Source: Methanosarcina spelaei (GTDB lineage: Archaea > Halobacteriota > Methanosarcinia > Methanosarcinales > Methanosarcinaceae). Taken from it: a DNA stretch of 64,000 nucleotides. Each line of letters opens with the position of its first letter. Positions within the stretch are counted from its first letter, which is position 1. The DNA lies in NCBI RefSeq assembly GCF_002287235.1, contig NZ_LMVP01000001.1, forward strand, positions 1 through 64,000, given 5' to 3'. Positions 1 through 8,778 of this stretch are shown piece by piece. A program made the translations under genes and the position numbers. The notes beneath the pieces are model-generated. The model made no database searches and was not told the origin of the DNA. It worked only from the letters and a program-made list of their open reading frames with translations.

Positions 1-1
1 A

Positions 2-709
2 GGAAAAAGACATTGGCTTCATGTAGCTTCTACTGACAAATACACCTGTTATTTTACTCATGCAAAAAGAGGATCCGAAGCTATTGATGCTATGGGAATT
101 CTTCCAGAGTTTAAAGGGGTAGCAGTTCACGATGGATGGAAACCTTACAACAGTTATAATTGTGATCATGCTCTTTGCAATGTTCATCTCCAGAGAGAAC
201 TTACTGGAATTGAAGAGAATTATAAACAGCAATGGGCTAAAGATATGAATGAGCTGTTGTCTGAAATGAAAAAGTATGCTGATGAGTGTAAAGAGCAGGT
301 CAAAAATCTAGATTTTGAACAAGTTAAGGCATTAGAAAAAAGGTTCAATGCTGTAGTCGCGAAAGGAATTGAAGAAAATCCACCTTCTTTAAATCCTGAA
401 AAACGAGGAAAACGTGGTAAGAATCCAAAAACCAAAGCAAGGAATCTGCTTGATAGGTTTATAGAACATAAAGAAAAGATTCTGAGATTCCTGACAGACT
501 TGAAAGTTCCGTTTGAGAATAATCAAGCAGAAAGAGATGTCAGGATGATGAAGCTACAGCAGAAAATATCAGGAACTTTCAGAACTGCACGAGGAGCGGA
601 AGCTTTCTGCAGAATTAGAGCATATATTTCAACAATAAGAAAGAATGGTTTACCTGTTTTAGAGGGTATTCTCGCGGCGCTCAAAGGAGCGCCGCTAACT
701 ATACCCTGA
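2..709 (+). CDS. IS66-family transposase, C-terminal part (cut by window edge)
   Basis: The reading frame is already open at the left edge (GGA at position 2), so the N-terminus lies outside the window. What remains is the C-terminal catalytic region of an IS66-type DDE transposase. It has a central acidic segment (VHDGW, near residue 40 of the visible part), a Cys/His-containing stretch (CDHALCNVHLQRE) and the typical IS66 ending with NNQAERDVR followed by a basic motif and SGTFRT. IS66 elements mobilise by DNA cut-and-paste or copy-paste transposition. The last codons run through a strong hairpin (see 664-706). No terminal inverted repeat or target duplication can be assigned, because the left end is missing. 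Whether the full transposase is intact cannot be judged. Confidence 0.88.
   Translation, partial: GKRHWLHVASTDKYTCYFTHAKRGSEAIDAMGILPEFKGVAVHDGWKPYNSYNCDHALCNVHLQRELTGIEENYKQQWAKDMNELLSEMKKYADECKEQVKNLDFEQVKALEKRFNAVVAKGIEENPPSLNPEKRGKRGKNPKTKARNLLDRFIEHKEKILRFLTDLKVPFENNQAERDVRMMKLQQKISGTFRTARGAEAFCRIRAYISTIRKNGLPVLEGILAALKGAPLTIP
664..706. repeat. Inverted repeat at the end of the IS66 transposase ORF
   Basis: A perfect 9-bp stem (GCGGCGCTC at 674-682, GAGCGCCGC at 687-695) with loop AAAG is flanked by a second pair of arms, GGGTAT (664-669) and ATACCC (701-706). It covers the last codons and ends just before the TGA stop. It is much more GC-rich than its surroundings. It could act as a terminator or as a protein-binding site of the element. 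Confidence 0.7.
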
Positions 710-810
710 ATAGTTACATTTATTTTTATAAATCACCTGACGAGTCAGAAGTTTCAGGGAAATGTTAACAAATTTGATTCCTGAATGATTTACCAACACT
801 CAGTGGAAAA

Positions 811-820
811 ATTTATAAAT
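811..820 (+). promoter_or_regulatory. Candidate TATA box for the aldolase gene
   Basis: ATTTATAAAT preceded by A-rich sequence fits an archaeal TATA box. It lies about 130 bp upstream of the aldolase start, implying a 5' leader of roughly 100 nt. An A/T-rich direct repeat (AATTATAGATAATA twice, 849-876) follows. The promoter function is inferred. Confidence 0.4.
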
Positions 821-947
821 TTCCAGAACGGGATAAGGTAGTAAGAAGAATTATAGATAATAAAATTATAGATAATACATAAATACAGTTTAACAGTATT
901 ACTATCATCCAACTAATTACTATTCAATAAAACTGAGGTTTATACAC

Positions 948-1871
948 ATGATTTCGATTAATAAAGAGGATGTAATCGTACCTCTGGATGTCCCAAAAGC
1001 AATGCGTGAAACGTACGTGAACAATTATATAGAGATGACCCGGGGAACCGGCAGGCTAATGCTTTTTGCAGGCGACCAGAAGGTAGAGCATCTTAACGAT
1101 GATTTTTACGGAGAAGGAGTACCTGAGGACGATGCTGATCCAGAACACCTTTTCAGGATAGCATCCCAGGCAAAAATCGGAATTTTTGCAACCCAGCTTG
1201 GGCTCATTTCCCGCTATGGTATGGACTACAGGGACGTACCGTATCTTGTAAAGGTAAACTCCAAAACCAATCTTGTCGAGACAACGCAGGCTGATCCTTT
1301 TAGCAACCTCTGGTATGACGTTGACCAGGTCGTTGAGTTTAAGGAAAACAGCGGACTTAAGATTGTTGGTGTAGGATATACAATCTATCTTGGCAGCGAA
1401 TTCGAAGCTGAAATGCTTGTTCAGGCTGCTCAGGTAATTTACGATGCTCACCAGCATGGCATGTTGTCTGTACTCTGGATTTACCCACGCGGTGAAGCTG
1501 TGAAAGACGAGAAGGACCCACATTTGATTGCAGGAGCAACAGGAGTCGGAGCCTGCCTTGGTACGGACTTTGTAAAGGTCAATTATCCGAAAAAAGAAGG
1601 GGAAAAGTCTGCCGAGATCTTTAAGGAAGCTATCAGAGCCGCAGGGCGTACAAGAGTAGTTTGTGCAGGTGGTACAAGCGACGAAGCTGAAACCTTCCTG
1701 AAAAAGCTCTATGACCAGATTCATATTTCCGGAGCGCAGGGAAATGCAACCGGAAGAAATATTCACCAGAAGCCTCTTGATGAGGCTGTCCGCATGTGCA
1801 ATGCTGTCTATGCAATAACGGTTGAAGGCGCAAGCGTCGAAGATGCCCTTAAGATCTATAAGGGTAAATAA
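948..1871 (+). CDS. fba: Class I fructose-1,6-bisphosphate aldolase (archaeal DeoC/FbaB type)
   Basis: 307 residues. Archaeal class I aldolases form a Schiff base with the substrate and interconvert fructose-1,6-bisphosphate with two triose phosphates in cytoplasmic glycolysis/gluconeogenesis. The family signature around the Schiff-base lysine is visible as DFVKVNYPKK (Lys210). An N-terminal segment (FAGDQKVEHLN) and a C-terminal phosphate-binding GAQGNATGRN also match the DeoC/FbaB fold. The start is ATG at 948, preceded by GAGGT at 935-939. Pyruvate kinase follows 96 bp downstream in the same direction, so the two glycolytic genes may be co-transcribed. Some members of this superfamily are 2-amino-3,7-dideoxy-D-threo-hept-6-ulosonate synthases (ADH synthase), but the sequence looks like the Methanosarcina aldolase. 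Confidence 0.85.
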   Translation: MISINKEDVIVPLDVPKAMRETYVNNYIEMTRGTGRLMLFAGDQKVEHLNDDFYGEGVPEDDADPEHLFRIASQAKIGIFATQLGLISRYGMDYRDVPYLVKVNSKTNLVETTQADPFSNLWYDVDQVVEFKENSGLKIVGVGYTIYLGSEFEAEMLVQAAQVIYDAHQHGMLSVLWIYPRGEAVKDEKDPHLIAGATGVGACLGTDFVKVNYPKKEGEKSAEIFKEAIRAAGRTRVVCAGGTSDEAETFLKKLYDQIHISGAQGNATGRNIHQKPLDEAVRMCNAVYAITVEGASVEDALKIYKGK

Positions 1872-1967
1872 TAAAGACTGTAAAAGAGCCTTTAGAAATG
1901 ATTGCAGCAGATCCAATAAGAATTCTAAAGGCTGCATTGAAAAGGTTGCATTAAAGGCCGTGAAAAT

Positions 1968-3401
1968 ATGCAAATTCCGGACCATAAAACAAAGATTGTC
2001 TGCACCATAGGCCCTGCTTCCTCTTCCGAGGAAATTATCAGGGAACTCGTGCTTGCTGGCATGAATGTTGCAAGGATCAATTTTTCCCACGGGAGCTTTG
2101 AAAGCCATAGCGAAGTAATTCGGAGAGTTCGTAAAGTTGCAGAGGAGCTTGACAGAACAATTGCAATTCTCGCTGACCTTCCAGGCCCGAAGATCCGTAT
2201 AGGCAAACTGGAAAAAGAACCTATCTTACTCCATAAAGGAAATCCTGTAACCCTTACTGTTGAAGAGATTCTCGGAAACGAGACACGCATTTCTGTTAGC
2301 TACAAGCAGCTTCCGGAAAGTGTGGTTCCAGGGAGCCTTATTTACTTAAGTGATGGTTTTATCCAGCTTCGCTGCCTGGAAATCTCGGGAAAAGATGTTC
2401 TTTGTGAAGTTGTTATCGGAGGGCAGCTCTATTCTCATAAAGGGTTAAATCTACCAGGGACAAAGATCTTAGTTGATCCTATAACTGGAAAGGATCTTAA
2501 AATTCTTGAGTTTGCCCTGAGTGAGGGAGTTGACACTTTCAGCATTTCTTTCATAGAAAGTGTGGAAGATATTCGTAAGGTTCGGAATTTTGTTGCAGCT
2601 AGAGGAAAGTCCGTATATATTGTTGCTAAAATTGAGCGCAGGCAGGCTGTAGAGAATATTCAGGAAATTCTAAGAGAAACCGATGCTCTCATGGTTGCCA
2701 GAGGAGACCTCGGGGTAGAAATTCCTATCCAGGAAGTTCCTTCAGTCCAGAAGGAACTTATCCAAAGTGCAAAGCTTCTTGGAATTCCGGTAATTACAGC
2801 TACTCAAATGCTGGCTTCAATGACTGACAATATAAGACCTACCCGCGCAGAGGCAACTGATGTTGCTAACGCAATACTCGATGGCACGGATGCAGTTATG
2901 CTTTCGGAAGAGACGGCAGTTGGCAATTATCCTGTGGAAGCTGTCGAAATGATGGCAAAGATTGCAAAAACTACAGAAGAATGGCGTTCCAGGACAAAAT
3001 GGGGACTTGACACTATTATTAAGGGCATAGCTGCAAAAGAAATGTCAGTTGACGAGGTAATACCTCTTCAGGTGCATGAAGCCCTGCAAAAATTGCCGGT
3101 TGCAGCTGTACTGACCCCGACTCGAAGCGGAGCAACTCCCCGCAGGATTTCGCGCTTCAAGCCTGAAACCTGGATCCTTGCTTTTACCCGTGTCCCGAGA
3201 ACTTGCAGCTTCCTCTCTTTATCCTATGGCGTTTATCCCGTTGTTGTAAATGAAAATATTGAAAGCTGGGAAAAAGAGACTACTGAGAAAGCCAAAGAAA
3301 TGGGATTTGTAAAAAGTGGAGACATTGTTGTTCTCACTCAGGGACCTTCTTCAGGAAAACCCGGAGGCACAAACATGCTCAAAATCCTCACTCTTGAGTG
3401 A
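1968..3401 (+). CDS. pyk: Pyruvate kinase
   Basis: 477 residues, normal length for the family. It converts phosphoenolpyruvate and ADP to pyruvate and ATP in the cytoplasm. The N-terminus has KTKIVCTIGPASSS and the substrate-binding MNVARINFSHG. The active-site region holds IVAKIERRQAVENI (a variant of the usual KIEN-x-EG), MVARGDLGVEIP with the metal-binding acidic residues, and ITATQMLASM followed by PTRAEATDVANAILDGTDA. The C-terminal allosteric domain begins near residue 350 and includes TPTRSGATPRRISRFKP. It lies directly downstream of the aldolase gene, consistent with a short glycolysis cluster. A weak Shine-Dalgarno-like GTGA precedes the ATG. CACTC/GAGTG at the stop codon can form a small hairpin. 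Confidence 0.95.
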   Translation: MQIPDHKTKIVCTIGPASSSEEIIRELVLAGMNVARINFSHGSFESHSEVIRRVRKVAEELDRTIAILADLPGPKIRIGKLEKEPILLHKGNPVTLTVEEILGNETRISVSYKQLPESVVPGSLIYLSDGFIQLRCLEISGKDVLCEVVIGGQLYSHKGLNLPGTKILVDPITGKDLKILEFALSEGVDTFSISFIESVEDIRKVRNFVAARGKSVYIVAKIERRQAVENIQEILRETDALMVARGDLGVEIPIQEVPSVQKELIQSAKLLGIPVITATQMLASMTDNIRPTRAEATDVANAILDGTDAVMLSEETAVGNYPVEAVEMMAKIAKTTEEWRSRTKWGLDTIIKGIAAKEMSVDEVIPLQVHEALQKLPVAAVLTPTRSGATPRRISRFKPETWILAFTRVPRTCSFLSLSYGVYPVVVNENIESWEKETTEKAKEMGFVKSGDIVVLTQGPSSGKPGGTNMLKILTLE

Positions 3402-3528
3402 AAAAGCGGCATATCCATTCGCGGTAAACAACTCCAGTTTAAACCAGATTACCGATCTAAAATCCTGTATTCGGTTTTATGAGAAGAATCTCAGGAAAAC
3501 TTCTTACCTCCACAAATCTCAAACCAGT

Positions 3529-3630
3529 ATGTTTAAGCCGATACGTTTAGATATCAGATGTATAATTTCTACTGTCAGAATGTTTAAGCCAATATATTTA
3601 GATATCAAGTGCATGATCTCTACTGTCAGA
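3529..3630. repeat. Tandem direct repeat, 2 x 51 bp
   Basis: Two adjacent imperfect 51-bp units (3529-3579 and 3580-3630) both begin ATGTTTAAGCC and end CTACTGTCAGA. Each carries TTTAGATATCA in the middle. They sit immediately upstream of the secreted-protein gene at 3662, so they probably overlap its promoter or leader. Confidence 0.85.
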
Positions 3631-3661
3631 AAAATTAACTTTACGTTATGAGGTTTCATTG

Positions 3662-4570
3662 ATGAAACAAAAGGACCCAGCAAAGAAAAACCAGAAGTAT
3701 CTGGCTGTTTTTTTAGCATTAACAATGCTTCTGTCAGTCGGTGCGCTCCTCTTTTCAGGTAATAACTCAAACAAAGATAAGAGTGATAATGTTTCTTCTC
3801 CCGGAAATGTAGAAGGAAATGATACGATCGCTTTTTCTCAAATTCCTGGCAGGCAGGTCCACCATGAATTCAACTCCATTGCCGACGGACTAAATCTGTC
3901 CCCTGAAGGGGTAGTAAGTGCCTCATATGTAGACCTGCAGAAAACGAAAGGAACTCCATTTGAACAGGTCTTTGGGAACGAAACAATGATGTACTCTCTA
4001 TATGGGGCAGACGTAACCAAACGTTATGGGGCGCGTTATGCTGATGGTAACGGGTTCGAACTCCATCAGATTCCGGAGCAGAAAATCTTAATGCCCTGGG
4101 GAGCAGTCCAGTACGATAACTATAGTCTCCTTGCAAGGACAAACAATACTTATGACATTTGGAATGTTGTCGGTAACCCTGTAATCCTTGGCTCTCGCCA
4201 GAGCGTACAGGACGTAATTGACATACTGGAAGGAAATGCAACTGCTTCAACTGAATACAATAATCTCGTGAACCAGGTGAGTCCTGAAGGAAGCCTCTAC
4301 CAGGAATTGGCCATGAAAACAAATAACTCCACTATTCCGGCCGATCAGTTTTACACGGACCTCAGGAAACTGGATGACGGCAGTTACAGGCAGACTTCAC
4401 TTTACCTCAATCCTGAGTCCAACTTTACTCAAAAGATCAATGCTATGCAGGTAAACTCCACCGAACGCGGAGTAACCTACAATGTAACTACCTCAGGAAA
4501 CATCACCAAAGTGATGATTACTTCAGACTTTGGAAGCTTACTTAATGAAACGCAGATGCTTTCACAGTAA
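3662..4570 (+). CDS. Conserved secreted or membrane-anchored protein, unknown function
   Basis: About 302 residues. The N-terminus is basic (MKQKDPAKKNQK) followed by one hydrophobic segment (about residues 13-32). After it comes a Ser/Asn/Asp-rich linker and a long polar domain with many N-x-S/T sites, as expected for an extracytoplasmic, glycosylated Methanosarcina protein anchored by its N-terminus. I recognise no catalytic motif. ATG 3662 is preferred over TTG 3659 because GAGGT at 3650-3654 is correctly spaced. Two 51-bp direct repeats lie directly upstream and a pyrimidine-rich tract downstream. It stands alone between pyruvate kinase and a TPR gene, so context gives no clear role. Confidence 0.75.
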   Translation: MKQKDPAKKNQKYLAVFLALTMLLSVGALLFSGNNSNKDKSDNVSSPGNVEGNDTIAFSQIPGRQVHHEFNSIADGLNLSPEGVVSASYVDLQKTKGTPFEQVFGNETMMYSLYGADVTKRYGARYADGNGFELHQIPEQKILMPWGAVQYDNYSLLARTNNTYDIWNVVGNPVILGSRQSVQDVIDILEGNATASTEYNNLVNQVSPEGSLYQELAMKTNNSTIPADQFYTDLRKLDDGSYRQTSLYLNPESNFTQKINAMQVNSTERGVTYNVTTSGNITKVMITSDFGSLLNETQMLSQ

Positions 4571-4928
4571 GCTTCTTAATTTTTTCTTTTTTAAACAGCT
4601 TAACCTATTTTAACTTATTAATATTCTGCATTCTAAATATTATTTTCAATGTTTTAACAGTTTCTGTTTTAATCTAACATTTTTATCTCAATTTTACATC
4701 TTTATCTCAATTTTACATTCCGATATTTTGATTTGATATTCTTATGTATGTCATATTATTTTTGTTCCCGGTTTTGATTTCCTTTTCTTTCCTTTCTTTT
4801 CTTCCTTTCTTTTCTTCCTTTCTTTTCCTTTTCTTTCCTTTTTTTCCCTTCCTTTTTGCTACTCCTGCTAAAAGAAGAATCATCTATTTCTACATCCTAG
4901 GCCAATCTTCTAAATGGGAGTGATACTA
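4571..4928 (+). other. Intergenic region with long C/T-only tract
   Basis: No gene seen. From about 4768 to 4858 the + strand is almost entirely C and T, built from TTTCCTTTTC and TTCTTCC motifs. Lying downstream of a + strand gene, it would give a U/C-rich RNA 3' end, which suits the U-rich terminators of Methanosarcina. A/T-rich sequence (4580-4760) precedes it. Confidence 0.5.
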
Positions 4929-5288
4929 TTGGGATTTCTTGACAGCTTATTCAAAAAGAAAATTGAGGGTAAAACTGCAGAGGAGTGGTATAGGCTTGCG
5001 ACCAGTGAAACCGATCCAGAAAAAAAGATTGAGTATTTCGATAAGGTCCTTAAGCTGAAACCTGATTTTGCAGGAGTATGGAACCTCAGAGGGCTTGAAT
5101 ATGTAATTCTCAGACGGTATGAAGAAGCCATTGCCTCTTTTGACAAAGCCCTTGAGATCCGGCCTGTCTATCCGGAAGCAAAGTACAATAAAGAAGACGC
5201 AGAAACCGAACTAAGAAAGATGGGGGTATCCAAAACAAAAGCCGAAGATCAGAGAGAAAAATCCATTGTAGAAGAAGCAGAAATGTAA
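4929..5288 (+). CDS. Small TPR-repeat protein
   Basis: About 119 residues from TTG 4929. This start gives MGFLDSLFKKK and is preceded by GGGAGTGA (4917-4923) at good spacing. An upstream ATG at 4914 is in frame but lies over that ribosome-binding site. Two tetratricopeptide-like units are visible: AEEWYRLATSETDPEKKIEYFDKVLKLKPDF and the following LRGLEYVILRRYEEAIASFDKALEIRP region. The C-terminus is charged and helical. TPR proteins are protein-interaction scaffolds; the partner is unknown. It has no signal peptide and is probably cytoplasmic. A mobile 198-bp element is inserted 43 bp after the stop. Confidence 0.8.
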   Translation: MGFLDSLFKKKIEGKTAEEWYRLATSETDPEKKIEYFDKVLKLKPDFAGVWNLRGLEYVILRRYEEAIASFDKALEIRPVYPEAKYNKEDAETELRKMGVSKTKAEDQREKSIVEEAEM

Positions 5289-5331
5289 AGTAGGAGACTT
5301 AAACTTTAATTATTCTTTTCCCTAACTTGCC

Positions 5332-5529
5332 GACTCTGTTCCAAAATCCAGTGATTTTCGTATTTTTTAATTGAAGACCTGAGTTAGCAAGAAGAGTCCA
5401 GTTATCATCAAAATCAATATTCGACATCTAAAGACTTCAATTTTTATGTTATGTCACAAGGATTATGACTAATTACAAAATCTAGTGATTTTGAACTTTA
5501 AATTCATCACTAGGTTTTGGTACTGAGTC
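5332..5529 (-). mobile_element. MITE-like element, copy 1 (198 bp, 9-bp target duplication)
   Basis: Begins GACTCTGTTCCAAAATC and ends with the inverted GATTTTGG-type end, here GGTTTTGGTACTGAGTC. It is flanked on both sides by TAACTTGCC (5323-5331 and 5530-5538), a perfect 9-bp target duplication. No ORF is present. The same element occurs at 26378, 37970 (with 38042 nested inside), 55089 and 63414. Strand is set relative to the copies beginning GACTCAGTACC. The 290 bp that follow, up to the next gene, are C/T-rich. Confidence 0.9.
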
Positions 5530-5823
5530 TAACTTGCCGTTTACTAAATAAATCTAATTTTTACGTGTTTCTCCCTAAATATTAATATTTTTCCTTTATT
5601 TCCTTAAAGGGTATTAATTTCTATTTTTTGTACACTTATGATTCTTTTCCTACTTTATGCACCTGCTTTTTTCCTACTTTATGCACCTACTGTCTTTTCC
5701 TTTCTTTTGTGTACTTATCGTTCTTTCCCACTTTGCGCATCAATTTTTCTCTTTCTTTTGTGCATCTATCTTCTTTCTTTAATTTTTCGTATAGCTTATT
5801 TTTTCTCAGTATTTACATCCCAG

Positions 5824-7014
5824 TTACTTCTTTCCCCGGTTCAATGCCTGGAGTCCAAGTTTTACGGGTCCCGGAAGTTTCCCGCATTGCATGACTTTCA
5901 TCTGTTCAGAAGAAATAAGTTTAAAAGCTGCATTCATTAGAGTATCAGACCTCATAATCCCATCCATGAGCTGTCTTGCCTGCACCGAAGTCTCAAGTGC
6001 TTTTCCAAATTGGGCTCGCCAGCGGTGGTCGTATTCTTCAAGCTTGCATTTTCCTGCTGCAAATTCGGCTGCAGTTTCTCCTGCTACTTTTCCGGCAATC
6101 ATTGCAGGAGGAATCCCACCTCCGTTTGTAGCAAAAACCTGGCCTGCTGCATCCCCTACAATCAGCGTGTTTTCAGTTGCAGTCTTTTCCGGAGCGCCAT
6201 TTACAGGGATAATGCCTGCAATAATGTTCATAATTATGCAGTTCTTCAATTTTGGTCCTGCAAGCGGGTGATTCAGCATAAAACAGTGCAGGTATTCTTT
6301 TGCAGAGATCCCTTTCTCAGCCATACCGCTTCGAATCCCGATTCCTACATTTGCTCGGTCCTGGCCTTCGGGAAAAATCCATGCATAGCCGCCAGGCACA
6401 AAATCCTTTCCAAAATACATTTCCAGGGAAGAGGGATCAATATCCACATTCCTGACCTGGTATTCGAGAGCAACCGAGATTTCCCTTGATTCTGGCTTAA
6501 GGGCAAGACCTTTTGATTTTGCTACAAAAGAGTTGGGACCGTCAGCTCCGATAATCGCTTTTGCTTTAATTCTGTGTTTCCCAAAGGCTCCTGATGTTTC
6601 AACAGTTGTTCCCTCAATTTTCGTTACGCGGGTTTTGACCATCAGTTCAGCTCCTGCTCTTGCTGCCTGCTCGGCAAGGAACTGGTCATACCTGAGTCGG
6701 TCAAGGACTGTTCCCCTGACAGCGAACTCTTTTATATTGCAGTTTGGAGTGATAATACGCTGAGTATCAGTCCTCTGCAGCACACAAGATTCAGGGTAGG
6801 TTTTCAGTGTATCCGGAAGCCTGGCTTCATGGAGCAGGGCCTGGACTTCCGAAGCATCAGGAAGGAAGCCAGCACACTGAATAGGACTGCCGATCTCTTT
6901 TTTTTTATCAAGAAGGAGCACCGAGGCACCATTCTCTGCGGCGTACATGGCGGCTGTAGAACCTGCAGGACCTGCACCAACAACGAGTACATCATAAGAA
7001 GCTTCGGGAATCAT
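5824..7014 (-). CDS. Geranylgeranyl reductase family flavoprotein (likely archaeal lipid reductase)
   Basis: 396 residues. Members of this family use FAD to saturate geranylgeranyl chains; in archaea digeranylgeranylglycerophospholipid reductase makes the saturated ether lipids at the membrane. Visible motifs: N-terminal dinucleotide-binding VVGAGPAGSTAA (about residues 11-22), the family PIQCAG motif (about residues 44-49), YAWIFPEGQDRANVGIG, which contains the YxWxFP substrate motif, and the second FAD motif LIVGDAAGQVFATNGGGI. Length is normal. Methanosarcina carries several paralogues, so the exact substrate cannot be fixed here; another isoprenoid reductase is possible. It is divergent from nifH, with about 195 bp between the two starts. 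Confidence 0.85.
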   Translation of the reverse strand: MIPEASYDVLVVGAGPAGSTAAMYAAENGASVLLLDKKKEIGSPIQCAGFLPDASEVQALLHEARLPDTLKTYPESCVLQRTDTQRIITPNCNIKEFAVRGTVLDRLRYDQFLAEQAARAGAELMVKTRVTKIEGTTVETSGAFGKHRIKAKAIIGADGPNSFVAKSKGLALKPESREISVALEYQVRNVDIDPSSLEMYFGKDFVPGGYAWIFPEGQDRANVGIGIRSGMAEKGISAKEYLHCFMLNHPLAGPKLKNCIIMNIIAGIIPVNGAPEKTATENTLIVGDAAGQVFATNGGGIPPAMIAGKVAGETAAEFAAGKCKLEEYDHRWRAQFGKALETSVQARQLMDGIMRSDTLMNAAFKLISSEQMKVMQCGKLPGPVKLGLQALNRGKK

Positions 7015-7134
7015 GAAATAGTCTTCCTGTTATTAGTTTCAGCTCTCAATTTACAGGAAATTGTTTATTAACCCTTTCCCAAAGCTCGCAAACAAAGGCA
7101 ATTATTGATACCGTATCTTTCAATGAACAGAAAG

Positions 7135-7174
7135 TTATATATACAATTACATGGTACAACGGTTACCGGCTTCC
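7135..7174 (+). promoter_or_regulatory. nif promoter with candidate NrpR operator
   Basis: TTATATATA (7135-7143) is a good archaeal TATA box, about 70 bp before nifH. Transcription would start near 7165-7170. Overlapping that point is GGTT-ACCGGC-TTCC (7161-7174), which differs by two bases from GGAA-N6-TTCC, the operator type described for the nitrogen repressor NrpR in methanogens. Repressor binding there would block polymerase. The TATA call is solid; the operator identity is inference. Confidence 0.5.
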
Positions 7175-7190
7175 TGTGCCGAAGAAATAG

Positions 7191-8030
<840 letters not shown>

Positions 8031-8057
8031 TTGCTGAGATGCAGAGGAGATGAAAAG

Positions 8058-8375
8058 ATGCAAATGATACGCGCAATCATCAGGCCAGGCATGGAAACTA
8101 AAGTTATCGAGAGCCTTGAAAAAGAGGGCTGCATTTCCCTTACAAAAATGGAAGTCTTCGGAAGAGGAAAGCAGAAAGGGATCCATATAGCAGACATCAA
8201 CTACGATGAACTGCAGAAGACCATGCTCATGCTTGTGGTAGAAGACGAACATAAGGACAAGGCTATAAAGACCATAATGGAGTCCGCCAGAACCGGAAAA
8301 TTCGGAGACGGTAGAATCTTCGTAAACCCTGTGGAAGAAGCCTATACCATAAGGACTGGAAAACCAGGACTCTAA
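8058..8375 (+). CDS. nifI1: Nitrogen-regulatory PII-like protein NifI1
   Basis: About 105 residues. NifI1 and NifI2 form a complex that binds NifDK and shuts off nitrogenase activity when ammonium appears, with 2-oxoglutarate and ATP as effectors (known from Methanococcus). The PII fold is visible: [22 protein letters not shown] at the N-terminus (split by the T-loop segment FGRGKQKG) and the C-terminal signature [22 protein letters not shown]. The codons from 8031 are open, but GAGGAGA at 8044-8050 favours ATG 8058. It sits between nifH and nifI2, as in all archaeal nif operons. Confidence 0.93.
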   Translation: MQMIRAIIRPGMETKVIESLEKEGCISLTKMEVFGRGKQKGIHIADINYDELQKTMLMLVVEDEHKDKAIKTIMESARTGKFGDGRIFVNPVEEAYTIRTGKPGL

Positions 8376-8400
8376 AGCCGGATTTTCGGAGGAAAATCCA

Positions 8401-8778
8401 ATGAAAGAGATTACTGCAATTATCAGGATGAATAAAGTCCAGAAAACTAAGGATGTCCTGCTTGAATGCGGCTTTCCTTCGTTTACTGTAAGAAGGGTTA
8501 TGGGCCGCGGGAAACAAAGAGGGCTCTGCTTTGAATTTAATCCACCTCTGCCAGACCCGGAAAAGGAAGCTGAGACCTGTATTCGTTTCATTCCAAAACG
8601 CATGTTCACCATCGTTGTGGATGACGAAAACGTAAATGATGTGGTCCAGAAAATCATAGAGGTTAACCAGACCGGAAATGCAGGAGATGGAAAGATTTTC
8701 GTGTCAAACGTTACCGAAGCAATCCGCATCCGAACTGGAGAAAGCGGAGAGGCGACCGTAAATAAGGAGTTGATGTAA
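8401..8778 (+). CDS. nifI2: Nitrogen-regulatory PII-like protein NifI2
   Basis: 125 residues. It is the partner of NifI1 in the ammonium switch-off of nitrogenase. The PII fold is recognisable in [20 protein letters not shown], the T-loop entry [10 protein letters not shown] and the C-terminal [21 protein letters not shown]. The T-loop region is longer than in NifI1 (residues about 45-70), typical of NifI2. Its stop codon overlaps the nifD start (TAATG at 8776-8780), so translation of the two is probably coupled, which would keep the regulator and its target in balance. Confidence 0.93.
   Translation: MKEITAIIRMNKVQKTKDVLLECGFPSFTVRRVMGRGKQRGLCFEFNPPLPDPEKEAETCIRFIPKRMFTIVVDDENVNDVVQKIIEVNQTGNAGDGKIFVSNVTEAIRIRTGESGEATVNKELM

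Noticed and set aside
1056-2108. 350-codon ORF on the minus strand over the aldolase gene
   Set aside because: It is the antisense of a well-supported aldolase; its product has no recognisable motif and no ribosome-binding site.
5628-5940. Overlapping + strand ORFs in C/T-rich sequence
   Set aside because: They come from a low-complexity pyrimidine tract and run into the antisense of the reductase gene.
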